From Staphylococcus sp. CAG:324 (GTDB lineage Bacteria > Bacillota_I > Bacilli_A > ML615J-28 > CAG-313), in NCBI GenBank assembly GCA_000433035.1, contig FR890812.1:109716-157768 (forward strand): DNA of 48,053 bases, given 5' to 3'. The stretch's first letter is position 1. Each line of letters opens with the position of its first letter. The notes beneath the pieces were generated by a model. The model worked only from the letters and a program-made list of their open reading frames with translations, had not been told where the DNA came from and made no database searches. This document shows, piece by piece, positions 17,445-26,970 of this stretch. The translations under genes and the position numbers were made by a program.

Positions 17445-18679
17445 ATTTTCATCCTCTCAATAATTTCATCAACTGCATTTGTCAAATCATGATTGTTATC
17501 AATTACTATATCACAAAATTTTTTATAGAGCAATTTTCTTTCAAGATAACACGTTTCTAACTTTTCTTTGGTGGCTGTAAGTGGTCTGTCACTCGTAGCA
17601 ATAAGGTTATCTAAACTACGATTTAATAAAACAATTTTACCATTTTCTTTTAAATTTTCAATATTTACCTCTTTTAAAATCACTCCTCCACCCGTTGCAA
17701 TTACTAAATTTGTTCTTTTTGAAACTTCCTCAATAACTTGACTTTCAACAATGCGAAAAGAATTTTCACCAAATTTTGAAAAATATTCGCTAATCTCCAT
17801 TTGAATTCGTGATTTGATTAATTCATCTGTGTCAATAAATTCTTTATGCAAACGTTTAGCAAGCATACTTCCAATCGTTGTTTTTCCAGATGAAGGCATT
17901 CCGATTAAAACTATATTTTCTTTTTCTTGAACTAGATGATGATAGATACAATCTATTTGTTCTTCATTTAAATTTTTGTCTTGAAATAAACGACTAGCAT
18001 AAAAAGCTTGGGCAACCAACATATACAGACCACCAATTGCCGATATTTTTCTGTTTTGCGCTTTGACAATGAATTTGGTTCGAAGAGGATTATATATCAC
18101 ATCAACCACTGCTTCTAATTTTTTAAAATTATGAAGATGGATAGGTAAACAATCAGTATTAGGATACATCCCACAAGGTGTCGTATTGATGATAATATCG
18201 CAATCATTATGAATGCTAATAGCCTCTTGATAAGTGATGGTTTGAGCAGTTTTAGTTCTAGAAACAAAATAATAGTTTCTGCATCCCAAATCTTCAATCA
18301 CTACTCTTGCTGTTTTAGAAGTACCACCACTACCTAAAATCAAGATTTTTTTTTCTTTACAATCCACCTTAAGTCTTTTCAATAGGGCCTTTAACCCATC
18401 ATAATCCGTATTATACCCATATAATTTACCATCTTTATTGATAACAGTATTTATGGCTCCAATTCTTTTGGCTTGAGGAGAAATAAAATCAAGATAAGGT
18501 ATAATTTTTTCTTTATAAGGAATGGTAACATTGATAGCATAAAAATCTCTTTTTATCATATAATCATGAAAGTTTTCTTCAGAAATCTCTAACAATTCAT
18601 AGTCATTATTCCCTAATTGTTCATGAATTGTTTTAGAAAAACTATGTGTTAGTTTACCACCTATTAATCCATATTTCAT
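17441..18679 (-). CDS. aroEK: Fused shikimate dehydrogenase - shikimate kinase
   Basis: About 412 residues with two enzymes in one chain. The N-terminal part (to about residue 250) is AroE: KLTHSFSK binds shikimate, NVTIPYKEK has the catalytic lysine, GAINTVINKDG and YNTDYDG follow, and GSGGTSKTA is the NADP loop. The C-terminal part (from about residue 252) is AroK: Walker A GMPSSGKTTIG, DTDELI, FRIVESQ, ATGGGVIL and the lid SDRPLT. All expected residues are present in both halves, so both should work. The order is in pathway order (steps 4 and 5). No ATG or ribosome-binding site lies at the join, so this is a true fusion. The start at 18679 has AGGAGG six bases upstream. Confidence 0.93.
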   Translation of the reverse strand: MKYGLIGGKLTHSFSKTIHEQLGNNDYELLEISEENFHDYMIKRDFYAINVTIPYKEKIIPYLDFISPQAKRIGAINTVINKDGKLYGYNTDYDGLKALLKRLKVDCKEKKILILGSGGTSKTARVVIEDLGCRNYYFVSRTKTAQTITYQEAISIHNDCDIIINTTPCGMYPNTDCLPIHLHNFKKLEAVVDVIYNPLRTKFIVKAQNRKISAIGGLYMLVAQAFYASRLFQDKNLNEEQIDCIYHHLVQEKENIVLIGMPSSGKTTIGSMLAKRLHKEFIDTDELIKSRIQMEISEYFSKFGENSFRIVESQVIEEVSKRTNLVIATGGGVILKEVNIENLKENGKIVLLNRSLDNLIATSDRPLTATKEKLETCYLERKLLYKKFCDIVIDNNHDLTNAVDEIIERMKI

Positions 18680-18708
18680 GAAATTCCTCCTTATATTATA
18701 TTTCAATA

Positions 18709-19812
18709 TTATTTTTCCATATTTTTTAAAAAACTATCTGTCCCATATCTTGATGACAACATATCATATACAACAATTGCAACAATACTATCAATCACCA
18801 CACATATTCTTCTTATAATAGCAGGATCATGTCTTCCCTTAATCTCTAATGAAGTATTGGTATGATTCAAAAAATCAATAGTATCTTGCTTTTGAGCAAT
18901 TGAAGGAGTCGGTTTCACAACAGTATTAAATATAACGGGCATACCATTCGTAATGCCCCCATTGATACCACCATTATGATTAGTCAAAGTAACAATTTTA
19001 TCTTTACTAATTTGAAAGGAATCATTGGCCGTTGAACCAGTCATTTTTGCAAAAGCAAAACCAGCACCAAACTCAACCCCTTTTACAGCACCTATTGAAA
19101 ATAAAGCCTTTGAAAGTAATCCCTCTACTGAGTCAAACCATGGTTCACCTAATCCGCCAGGCAAATTTAAAATCGCTGTTTGAATAACCCCTCCAACGGA
19201 ATCACAATGATGCTTGGCCTCTTCAAATATCTTCAAAAGTTTATCTTGAATATTATCAATAACAGGAAAATCACTAGTATTGATTTTATCTATTTCTGAT
19301 TCAATATTATCGGTAAAATGACTATCGGTTATATCTTGACATCTTAAAATATGACTAGCAATTTTAATATTAAACTTTTCTAAAGCTTTTAAGCAAATTG
19401 CTCCTGCCGCAACAATACTTGTCGTAATTCTACCAGAAAAATGACCCCCACCACGATAATCTTCAAAACCATGATATTTCAAAAATGCAGTGTAATCGGC
19501 ATGTGATGGTCTTGCTAGACCATACATTTTCTCATAATCACTACTTTTTTTATCTTCATTTGGAATTAAAATTGTTAAAGGAGCACCTGTGGTATAGCCA
19601 TTAAAAACACCACTTACAATTTTATATTCATCCTTTTCAATTCTTGATGTCTCAAAAAAATGACTGGGTCTTCTTTTCGCTAATTGTGAACGAATAAATA
19701 CATCATCTACTTGAAGACCAGGACACAGACCATCTAGTACTGCACCTATTATTTCACCATGGCTTTCACCAAAAATTGTCAAGATTAAACTATTACCTAG
19801 AGAATTCTTCAT
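18709..19812 (-). CDS. aroC: Chorismate synthase
   Basis: About 367 residues. Chorismate synthase removes phosphate from EPSP with reduced FMN as cofactor. The family signatures are FGESHGEIIGAVLDG near the N-terminus, GLARPSHADYTAF and FEDYRGGGHFSGRITT, and the C-terminal GRHDPAIIRR. The start at 19812 is favoured by AAGGAGG six bases upstream; an ATG at 19818 sits directly against that site. It overlaps aroB by about 20 bases. The enzyme that supplies reduced FMN is not encoded in the operon. Confidence 0.95.
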   Translation of the reverse strand: MKNSLGNSLILTIFGESHGEIIGAVLDGLCPGLQVDDVFIRSQLAKRRPSHFFETSRIEKDEYKIVSGVFNGYTTGAPLTILIPNEDKKSSDYEKMYGLARPSHADYTAFLKYHGFEDYRGGGHFSGRITTSIVAAGAICLKALEKFNIKIASHILRCQDITDSHFTDNIESEIDKINTSDFPVIDNIQDKLLKIFEEAKHHCDSVGGVIQTAILNLPGGLGEPWFDSVEGLLSKALFSIGAVKGVEFGAGFAFAKMTGSTANDSFQISKDKIVTLTNHNGGINGGITNGMPVIFNTVVKPTPSIAQKQDTIDFLNHTNTSLEIKGRHDPAIIRRICVVIDSIVAIVVYDMLSSRYGTDSFLKNMEK

Positions 19813-20818
19813 TTTCATCCTCCTTTATATATTGAATAAAATCATCTGATAAAATTGTTTTTATGATATAATGACCAATTTTATCAACATAAATTATAGA
19901 TATTTTTTTCCCACTCACCTTTTTATCATGATAAATATAGTGTATTAGTTCATCCTTCTGAAAACTAACACTAGTAGGAAGGTGATACTTTTCCAAAATG
20001 CATTGAATCTTTGCTTTTACTTCTTTAGAACAAACATAAAGCATTCCTATTCCAACACATTCACCATGATACAATCTACCTTGAGAAAGACTTTCAATCG
20101 CATGGCCTATAGTATGACCAAAATTGAGCACCTTTCGTAACCCTTTTTCTTTTGGATCATTTTCCACTACCATTTTTTTGATTTTTAAAGCCTCAATAAT
20201 AAACTTTTCTACATCATCTTCTAAACTTTTACTATTTGCAATTAAATTAAATAATTCTTCATTAAAGGTTGTTGCCATTTTGAGAGCCTCAACTAAACCT
20301 GAATACAGAATTCTCTTATCTAATGTCTTAAGTACTTCCACATCAATGATTACTTTCTTAGGTTGATAAAAAGCACCGATAATATTTTTAACCCCTAAAT
20401 GATCAATTGCAGTTTTCCCACCAATTGATGAATCTACTTGAGCAAGTAGCGTAGTAGGAATATTATAAAAATCAATTCCTCGCATATAACTTGCGGCAAC
20501 AAATCCACCCAAATCACCCACTACTCCGCCTCCAAGAGCAATTACGCAATCCGTTCTTGTAAAATTATTTTCAATCATAAAAGTTAAAATTTTTTGGAAA
20601 TTTGCAAAATTTTTACTATGTTCTCCTTGTTCAATAGTATACAAAAAACTATGCTCCATTTGATTTTGAACTGTTTTAACATACGTACTCGGAATACCAC
20701 TATCAGTCAAAATTAAGACTTTTTGCTTTATATCAATGTAATGATTTACTTTGTTTAAAGAACCTTTTTCAATGATGATATCATAAGGGCTATTTGAAAT
20801 ATTAACATTTAGTATCAT
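19793..20818 (-). CDS. aroB: 3-dehydroquinate synthase
   Basis: A 341-residue NAD- and metal-dependent synthase making 3-dehydroquinate from DAHP. The NAD-binding ALGGGVVGDLGGFVAA, the catalytic SSIGGKTAID, LNFGHTIGHAIE with the metal histidine, and YHGECVGIGM with a second metal histidine are all in place. The RBS GAGGTAAAAT precedes the ATG at 20818. It lies between pheA and aroC in the operon and overlaps aroC, so it is coupled to it. Confidence 0.95.
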   Translation of the reverse strand: MILNVNISNSPYDIIIEKGSLNKVNHYIDIKQKVLILTDSGIPSTYVKTVQNQMEHSFLYTIEQGEHSKNFANFQKILTFMIENNFTRTDCVIALGGGVVGDLGGFVAASYMRGIDFYNIPTTLLAQVDSSIGGKTAIDHLGVKNIIGAFYQPKKVIIDVEVLKTLDKRILYSGLVEALKMATTFNEELFNLIANSKSLEDDVEKFIIEALKIKKMVVENDPKEKGLRKVLNFGHTIGHAIESLSQGRLYHGECVGIGMLYVCSKEVKAKIQCILEKYHLPTSVSFQKDELIHYIYHDKKVSGKKISIIYVDKIGHYIIKTILSDDFIQYIKEDENEEFSR

Positions 20819-20831
20819 ATTTTACCTCGCA

Positions 20832-21926
20832 TTACAACATATTTGAGCGATAAGTACCAACTAATTTTAAGCGATCACACACAGTTCTTAATTGAATAAG
20901 CATATCTTTTCCATCTTCGCTATTGATGTTACCATCAAGTTCTACATAAAAATAATAATTCCAAAGTAATTCTTTCATCGGTCTACTTCTAAGTGTTCGC
21001 ATATTAAATCCATGTGCACCGATAATATTCAAAGTATTTGCAAGAGCTCCTGCTTCATTTTTTACAGTAAATACCAAGATAAAATGTTCACCCATTTTTG
21101 TAAGAGCATCAGGTAAGTTTTGAGATCTAGAAAGAGCCACAAATCTTGTTGTATTGTTGCGAGTAGTATTAATATTACTTTCAATTACTTTTAATCCATA
21201 CAATTCTGCTGTGTCAACCGAAGCAATGGAAGCAATTGTATTATCATTTAATTTAGCAATTTCTTTGGCCGCAAGTGCCGTATTTGCATATTCAACCTCT
21301 TTAAAATGATGACTTTTTAAATAATCGCTGCACTGTGATAACGCTTGTGGATGACTATAAACCGTTTTTATCGTATCTATGCTAGCATCTACTGTACCAA
21401 TCAAATGATGGACAACATCTAAATCCAAAATTTGATTAATAAATAAAGAACCAGAAAAAATTAAATCCATTACAGTACCAACATCCCCTGCGTAACTATT
21501 TTCAATAGGTAAAATTGCAACATCACATGAACCATTCTCAACAGCATGATATGTTTCCTCAAAATTTTTAAAAGATAGTAACGTAGCATTGTTAAACATC
21601 TTCTTAGCCGCAATATGTCCAAAGGCACCTTCAACCCCACAATATCCAACTTTTTGTCCTTCTAATAATCTAAATTGATATTTTTTAGACAAATCCATCA
21701 CGGATTGTAAAAAATTAACATAATATTCACCGATAACAACATCTTCAACATATTTGCTATTTTTTAAAATTAATTCTTTTTCTCGCATCTTGTCTACAAT
21801 TGGCAATGCATTTTCTTTTTTATAAAGAGCTACCTCTTTACTTGCTTCCATCCTCTCTTCAAAAAGTTTGGCCATCTTTTCATCAATTTCATTTATTTTT
21901 TTTCTTGCTTGTTCTAATTTTGTCAT
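20832..21926 (-). CDS. pheA: Bifunctional chorismate mutase / prephenate dehydratase (P-protein)
   Basis: A 364-residue protein with three domains: AroQ-type chorismate mutase (about 1-85; KINEIDEKMAKLFEERM), prephenate dehydratase (about 95-270; GVEGAFGHIAA, LPIENSYAGDV and the catalytic NTTRFVAL), and a C-terminal ACT domain (about 283-355). In the ACT domain the phenylalanine-binding motifs differ from textbook ones: GALAN in place of GALV, and RSRP in place of ESRP. The fused arrangement is the enterobacterial or clostridial style; B. subtilis has separate mutase and dehydratase. The start at 21926 follows AGAGGAGAATAAA. It supplies prephenate for both the PheA and TyrA branches. Confidence 0.94.
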   Translation of the reverse strand: MTKLEQARKKINEIDEKMAKLFEERMEASKEVALYKKENALPIVDKMREKELILKNSKYVEDVVIGEYYVNFLQSVMDLSKKYQFRLLEGQKVGYCGVEGAFGHIAAKKMFNNATLLSFKNFEETYHAVENGSCDVAILPIENSYAGDVGTVMDLIFSGSLFINQILDLDVVHHLIGTVDASIDTIKTVYSHPQALSQCSDYLKSHHFKEVEYANTALAAKEIAKLNDNTIASIASVDTAELYGLKVIESNINTTRNNTTRFVALSRSQNLPDALTKMGEHFILVFTVKNEAGALANTLNIIGAHGFNMRTLRSRPMKELLWNYYFYVELDGNINSEDGKDMLIQLRTVCDRLKLVGTYRSNML

Positions 21927-21927
21927 T

Positions 21928-23124
21928 TTATTCTCCTCTTAGCAATTTATACTCGTCAAATAATTTTTTAAAAGCTGACAAAGACCTTTCAATCATCTCA
22001 GTCTCAACACAATATGAAATTCTAACATATCCATCATATCCAAAAGAATCACTAGGAACAAGTAAAAGTTCATATTTTTTGGCTTTCTCACAAAAGGAAA
22101 CCGCACTACTTTCCAGAGCTTTCATAAATAAATAAAAGGCACCATTAGGATAGACTATCTCATATCCATACTCTGTAAGATTTTTATATAATATATCTCG
22201 ATTAGTTTTATAAATCATTAAATCAGAAGTCTGTCCAAGACAAAATGGAATTAAATATTGAAATATACTTGGTGCACAGACAAAGCCTAACGCACGTCCC
22301 GCACCACAAATCGCCTTAAATAACAACTCACCATGTTTTGCCTTATTCGAAACCAATAGATAGCCAATTCTTTCTCCTGGCAAAGATAAAGATTTACTAA
22401 AAGAATAACAAATTATACTATTTTCATAATAATTGGTTATAAAGGGAATAAAAATATCATCATATACCAACTCACGATATGGCTCATCTGAAATTAAGTA
22501 AATATTATGTTGATACTCTTTTTCTTTTGTAGATAAAATAGTAGATAATTTTTTAAGTTCATCTTCAGTTATAATTTTTCCTGTAGGATTGTTAGGAAAG
22601 TTAATAAGAATAGCTTTGGTCTTTTTCGTTATAGCAACTTCTAACCGATCAAAGTCAATTTGAAAACTTTCATCTAAACCATTCACCACTTTTAAAATAC
22701 CCCCTGCTTTTTCAACAAATACCGCATATTCGGGAAAAAATGGTGCGAAAACAATTACTTCATCGCCACTATTCAAAATTGCGTTTAAGGAAATTGTTAA
22801 AGCCGCAGCTGCTCCCGCAGTTAAATATATTTTTTCCGCAATCTCATTACAGTTATATTTGTTATTCAAATACTCTGCTATCTTTTTCCTAACCTCATAA
22901 TCACCTGCTGATGAAGTATATCCATGTAAAACAATGGGATTTTTTGTTGTAATAAGTTCAAGCAAACTATTCGTTACGACATTTGGACAGGGATTACTGG
23001 GATTACCAATGCTAAAATCAAAAACGTTATCTTCCCCAATTTCTTTTTTACGTTTCTTACCATACTCAAACAATTCCCGAATAACCGATGCTTTATTTCC
23101 TAATTCATACATCCTATCGTTCAT
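21928..23124 (-). CDS. PLP-dependent aminotransferase, probably aromatic
   Basis: About 398 residues, class I/II fold type I aminotransferase. Features include the N-terminal arm, FSIGNPSNPCP, NFPNNPTGK, SDEPYRELVYDD and YSFSKSLSLPGERIGYL with the PLP lysine. As first gene in the operon it probably transaminates phenylpyruvate and 4-hydroxyphenylpyruvate in the final steps of Phe and Tyr synthesis, but the family also includes aspartate and alanine enzymes, so substrate is inferred from context. The start at 23124 has AAAGGTGG nine bases upstream; the frame reaches back to a GTG at 23133 that abuts this site. No leader peptide or T-box is visible. Confidence 0.88.
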   Translation of the reverse strand: MNDRMYELGNKASVIRELFEYGKKRKKEIGEDNVFDFSIGNPSNPCPNVVTNSLLELITTKNPIVLHGYTSSAGDYEVRKKIAEYLNNKYNCNEIAEKIYLTAGAAAALTISLNAILNSGDEVIVFAPFFPEYAVFVEKAGGILKVVNGLDESFQIDFDRLEVAITKKTKAILINFPNNPTGKIITEDELKKLSTILSTKEKEYQHNIYLISDEPYRELVYDDIFIPFITNYYENSIICYSFSKSLSLPGERIGYLLVSNKAKHGELLFKAICGAGRALGFVCAPSIFQYLIPFCLGQTSDLMIYKTNRDILYKNLTEYGYEIVYPNGAFYLFMKALESSAVSFCEKAKKYELLLVPSDSFGYDGYVRISYCVETEMIERSLSAFKKLFDEYKLLRGE

Positions 23125-23157
23125 TGAAATCACCCACCTTTAATGTCTATTTTTAAT

Positions 23158-23186
23158 ATTATAACATATTTTTTGTTTTTTAAAAA
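23158..23186 (-). promoter_or_regulatory. Promoter of the aromatic operon
   Basis: On the minus strand TATAAT (23158-23163) and a weak TTTTTA (23181-23186) are 17 bases apart. The leader is only about 25 bases, leaving no room for a T-box or attenuator, so control, if any, is by a repressor or enzyme feedback. Confidence 0.6.
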
Positions 23187-23220
23187 GAAATTAATACTTT
23201 TTAAAATTTTATAAAACAAA

Positions 23221-23245
23221 AAAGGATGAAAAAATTTCATCCTTT
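23221..23245 (-). terminator. Intrinsic terminator of the large lipoprotein gene
   Basis: Perfect 11-bp arms (23221-23231 and 23235-23245) with a U-rich tail on the minus strand, after the stop at 23254. Confidence 0.85.
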
Positions 23246-23253
23246 AGTAATAT

Positions 23254-26200
23254 TTAACTTAATTTATATATAGATACGTCAGTTTGACCACTACTATAAC
23301 AAGCAAAAAGTTTACTTGTATTATAACGTATCCAATTTCTTGTATATGTTCCGTTTGATTTCATCGTTGCAATACCATCTGTAGTTATTGAAATTGACCA
23401 GCTACCATTATCATTCAACGTATCACTTGTTCTCAAATAGTTAGAACTTGAACTTGCTGCATACAAATATCCTGAACCTGTATAAAAACCAAATTGATTT
23501 GTATTAGTACCTGCTGTCAAAGTTAAAATTTGTATACTATCATCAATAATCACTATATTATCTTGCTTAGTAATACTTGCAGCTGCTCTATTGTTATTAT
23601 TTTGTGTAGTGGAAAGTGCATAATCATAATTTGAAGCTACTATCACAATTTGATCACCAATACTTAAATTAGAAACATCAGTAACCAACTTCCATTCTTT
23701 TTGTGGTTCACTTGTATTTGCCAAAATTGTTATATTAAACTCTTTAGTTTTAGTAATACCATTCAATGTATAACTAGCAACAAAGCAGACAATAACATCA
23801 CTTTCTCCTATAGCAGGTCTTGTTATGGTAACAACTGCATCTCCTAAAATAGCATAATCGCTTGTTCCATCCTTTAAGCTCCAAGTAAGACCTTCTGATT
23901 CAGGTAGTGAGAAGTCATCACTTACTGAAGTCTCAACTTCTAAATTATTTAAAAATATGTCTATTTTTTCTTCATCTGTTAATTCTTGAGCTTTTTGTAT
24001 TACTAAATTACCAGCTTGATTACTAGTATAGAAAGCAAAATAATTATTTCCAGAAGTATTATTTAATTGTAATTTTCTAGTAGAATCACTTACTGATAAA
24101 ATTTGATAAAATTCTCCATCATATGTAATATTTAAAGCATATTTTTCATCAGAAAGATTGCTACTATTTCCTGATGACCAAGTAATATATTTTCCATCAA
24201 ATGATTTTAAATAATAATTATCACCTGAGGTTTCAATTGTCCAAACTTGATTTTCTGCTTGATTAGTCACATCATTCAATATTGATGTACCTGTATCTAT
24301 TGCTTGAAAACGTTTGGTACTTGCAGTACCTAAATCACTATTCATTATAAAATAATTACCAGAACTTCTTTTTGTAAAAATGATTACTTTATCACCATTG
24401 TTAAAAAGAGGTGGCGTTGCTTGCTCAATAACAATATCGAATGATTTAGTATATTCAACATTTTTATATAAGTATTTTGCCAAAATGGTAATAGTCGTTT
24501 CTTCATCATTGGATAAAACAATAATTTGATTGTTTTCAACTTTAACATTGCTATTAGCAGTTACTAATTCCCAAGTTAATCCATCTATTTTATCTAAGTC
24601 TGTAGTTTGACTAATTGATGCTGGTACATTTAGTGAATCTAAAATGGCATTAGCAAGATCCTCATCTTTTTGTTCAATAAATTGATGATTACCAACATTT
24701 GTAATTTGAGCACCATTATACCAATTAATAAAACCTGTAACGATAACTTCTTGATTTTCTTTTAAACTAATCGTATCAATATTGCCCCAAGTACTATCTC
24801 CACGTATAACAATTTGATTACCAAGACTATCAATGAAATTGGCATTGGATTTAGAAGCAATCTCTCCACTCAAATATGTTAATTTTATTTTGATAATTTT
24901 TGATTGCATTGCCTTCAATATTTCTTCATCAGGTAATGTATCTAACTCTACTACAGATGGAATTTCTTTGATTTCTCCCAATTCAATTTTTTCGATATTT
25001 TGTAATTCAGATAAGCCATTAAATAAAGTATATTCAGCTAAAATGGTTACTTCTTGACCTACATAAAATTCGTTATAGTTAAATTGAGAATCATCAATTT
25101 TATAAACCATTATAGCATCAGTAGCATCTTGGATTAAAATTGAAAAGCCATTGTTATTAGTCGAAATTGCTGTAACTATTCCAGTAGTTGCTACTACTGT
25201 TCCTTTATTTTCTTCTTTTATTTCACTGATTTGGTAAGTTCTCCACTTAGCAACCAACGTCAAGTGACCAGTAGTTCCTAAATTTATTTGTTCTACTTTA
25301 TTGTCATTTACATACCAACCAACAAAAATATACCCTTTCTTTGTTGGGTTAAGTAAAGATATCGTATCTTCAACTGTATAAGAACTAGGATTAGAACTAT
25401 TATTGATACTATCATTTAAATCGTAATTTATATTATAATTTATAATTTGCCATTTTGCAACAAGTTCTAAATTCGTAGTTACCTCATTATTAAAATCATA
25501 TTCATCTTCGCCTATAAACCATCCCAAGAAATCATATCCTAATCTAGTTGGATGATCTGGTTCTAACACTTTATCAAAATGATTTACAATTTGATTACTG
25601 ACATTTGTACCACCATTACTATTAAATTCTATAGTATGCTTTTGGAGTTCCCACTTCGCAAGCAATGTTAAATTTCCTGTACTACCTTTTTCTATTTTTT
25701 CTATCTTTACATCATTTACATACCAACCTAAGAAACTGTAGCCATTTTTAGTCGGATTATTTAAAATAAATTCATCATTCATAGTATAGGTAGTTGGATT
25801 TTCTGATTCTAAAATACCACCATCTAAATTATAGAAAAGATCATACGTAGCAAGTTCCCAAGTAGCTACTAGTGTTATTTCACCTAAAGTATTTTCTGGC
25901 AGATATTCTACTAATTGATTGTTTAAATACCAACCAGTAAAATTATACCCTTTTTTAGTTGGTTGATACAAAGTGAGTGGTAAATTATCAATTGTATACC
26001 CATTTTTATTATCAGGATGATTGATACCACCATCTAATTCGTAATGGATTGTATAATCAGCAAGTTCCCATTTTGCAACAAAATGAAGATCACCTTTGGT
26101 TCCTTCTGCAATAGAAGTAACTTTTTCACCATTTAAATACCAACCTTCAAAAACATAACCATCTCTAGAAGGAATACCAAGACTTATTGGCAAGTCATCT

Positions 26201-26862
26201 ACAATATATTCATCTTGATTATCTATATGATTCACACCACCATCTAATTCATAGGTAATATGATATTTTTCATAAATAACTGTTATCGCTAAACTATACT
26301 CTTTATATACTCCCTCATCATATAAAGAATCTATTCTTGTAGTGATAAGTGCATCCCCAACCCCTACTGCAACAAGATTTCCATCTTCATCAATTTGAAC
26401 CACTTCCGGATGATTTGTTGTAAAAGTTAATTTTCTACCATCATCGATTAGAAGTTTATAATCTATAGTCTGTTTTTCTCCTTTTAACATAATTTCTTCA
26501 TAATCAAACTCTACTTCAAGTGAGTTATCTTTTATAACATTAACAATGGCAACATCATAAATATTGGGATTGTCAACACTATATACTTTGATACGAACTT
26601 GACCAATATTATGAGCAACTAACTTTGTATCTACAAAACTAGCTATTGAATTGTCATATGAATAATATGCAATCGGAGCATCACTTGGATTATTATTTTC
26701 GGTAACAACTGGAACAATTTCAAGACTTTGTCCAAGTCTTACTTCATAATTTGTTTCTTCAAGATCAATTTGAATACTAACTAATCTAGTACATGAAGTA
26801 ATTGTAAAAAATGCACCAACGATTGCTAAAATTAAATAGATTTTTTTCGATAATTTTAACAT
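23254..26862 (-). CDS. Large modular surface lipoprotein with five InlB-type B-repeats
   Basis: A 1202-residue secreted protein. The signal peptide has a lysine-rich start and hydrophobic core, and FTITSC puts a lipid-attached cysteine at residue 24. Two immunoglobulin-like (BIG2-type) segments cover about 30-195. Five Listeria-Bacteroides repeats of about 70 residues follow (about 198-545), each with a Y-LDGG strand, GY-F-GWY and a final LVAKWEL. Next are an OB-fold-like segment (about 548-640), a bacterial Ig-like domain, a GDKVIIF-type beta domain, another Ig-like domain and a last GDQIVIV beta domain ending VSIYKLS. There is no LPXTG or S-layer motif. Probably an adhesin or substrate-binding surface protein; no catalytic motif was seen. 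It has its own promoter and terminator. Confidence 0.85.
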   Translation of the reverse strand: MLKLSKKIYLILAIVGAFFTITSCTRLVSIQIDLEETNYEVRLGQSLEIVPVVTENNNPSDAPIAYYSYDNSIASFVDTKLVAHNIGQVRIKVYSVDNPNIYDVAIVNVIKDNSLEVEFDYEEIMLKGEKQTIDYKLLIDDGRKLTFTTNHPEVVQIDEDGNLVAVGVGDALITTRIDSLYDEGVYKEYSLAITVIYEKYHITYELDGGVNHIDNQDEYIVDDLPISLGIPSRDGYVFEGWYLNGEKVTSIAEGTKGDLHFVAKWELADYTIHYELDGGINHPDNKNGYTIDNLPLTLYQPTKKGYNFTGWYLNNQLVEYLPENTLGEITLVATWELATYDLFYNLDGGILESENPTTYTMNDEFILNNPTKNGYSFLGWYVNDVKIEKIEKGSTGNLTLLAKWELQKHTIEFNSNGGTNVSNQIVNHFDKVLEPDHPTRLGYDFLGWFIGEDEYDFNNEVTTNLELVAKWQIINYNINYDLNDSINNSSNPSSYTVEDTISLLNPTKKGYIFVGWYVNDNKVEQINLGTTGHLTLVAKWRTYQISEIKEENKGTVVATTGIVTAISTNNNGFSILIQDATDAIMVYKIDDSQFNYNEFYVGQEVTILAEYTLFNGLSELQNIEKIELGEIKEIPSVVELDTLPDEEILKAMQSKIIKIKLTYLSGEIASKSNANFIDSLGNQIVIRGDSTWGNIDTISLKENQEVIVTGFINWYNGAQITNVGNHQFIEQKDEDLANAILDSLNVPASISQTTDLDKIDGLTWELVTANSNVKVENNQIIVLSNDEETTITILAKYLYKNVEYTKSFDIVIEQATPPLFNNGDKVIIFTKRSSGNYFIMNSDLGTASTKRFQAIDTGTSILNDVTNQAENQVWTIETSGDNYYLKSFDGKYITWSSGNSSNLSDEKYALNITYDGEFYQILSVSDSTRKLQLNNTSGNNYFAFYTSNQAGNLVIQKAQELTDEEKIDIFLNNLEVETSVSDDFSLPESEGLTWSLKDGTSDYAILGDAVVTITRPAIGESDVIVCFVASYTLNGITKTKEFNITILANTSEPQKEWKLVTDVSNLSIGDQIVIVASNYDYALSTTQNNNNRAAASITKQDNIVIIDDSIQILTLTAGTNTNQFGFYTGSGYLYAASSSSNYLRTSDTLNDNGSWSISITTDGIATMKSNGTYTRNWIRYNTSKLFACYSSGQTDVSIYKLS

Positions 26863-26894
26863 ACATTTTTTCCTTTCTAAAATATACGATATTA

Positions 26895-26923
26895 ATTATA
26901 TCATCTAATGTATCATATTTCAA
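26895..26923 (-). promoter_or_regulatory. Promoter of the large lipoprotein gene
   Basis: On the minus strand TTGAAA (26918-26923) and TATAAT (26895-26900) are 17 bases apart, with TGA before the -10 box (extended -10). A strong-looking site with a leader of about 25 bases. Confidence 0.75.
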
Positions 26924-26970
26924 GTAATTTCTTTTTTTAGTTGACAAATTTAAAGAAATAAGTAATAAAA

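Noticed and set aside
23254..26862. CRISPR-like or DNA-level tandem repeat inside the large lipoprotein gene
   Set aside because: The five repeats are similar as protein but diverged as DNA, consistent with old domain duplication.
26940..26970. Plus-strand promoter with TTGACA at 26942
   Set aside because: There is no -10 box at suitable distance and no plus-strand gene follows; it overlaps the gpsA terminator region.
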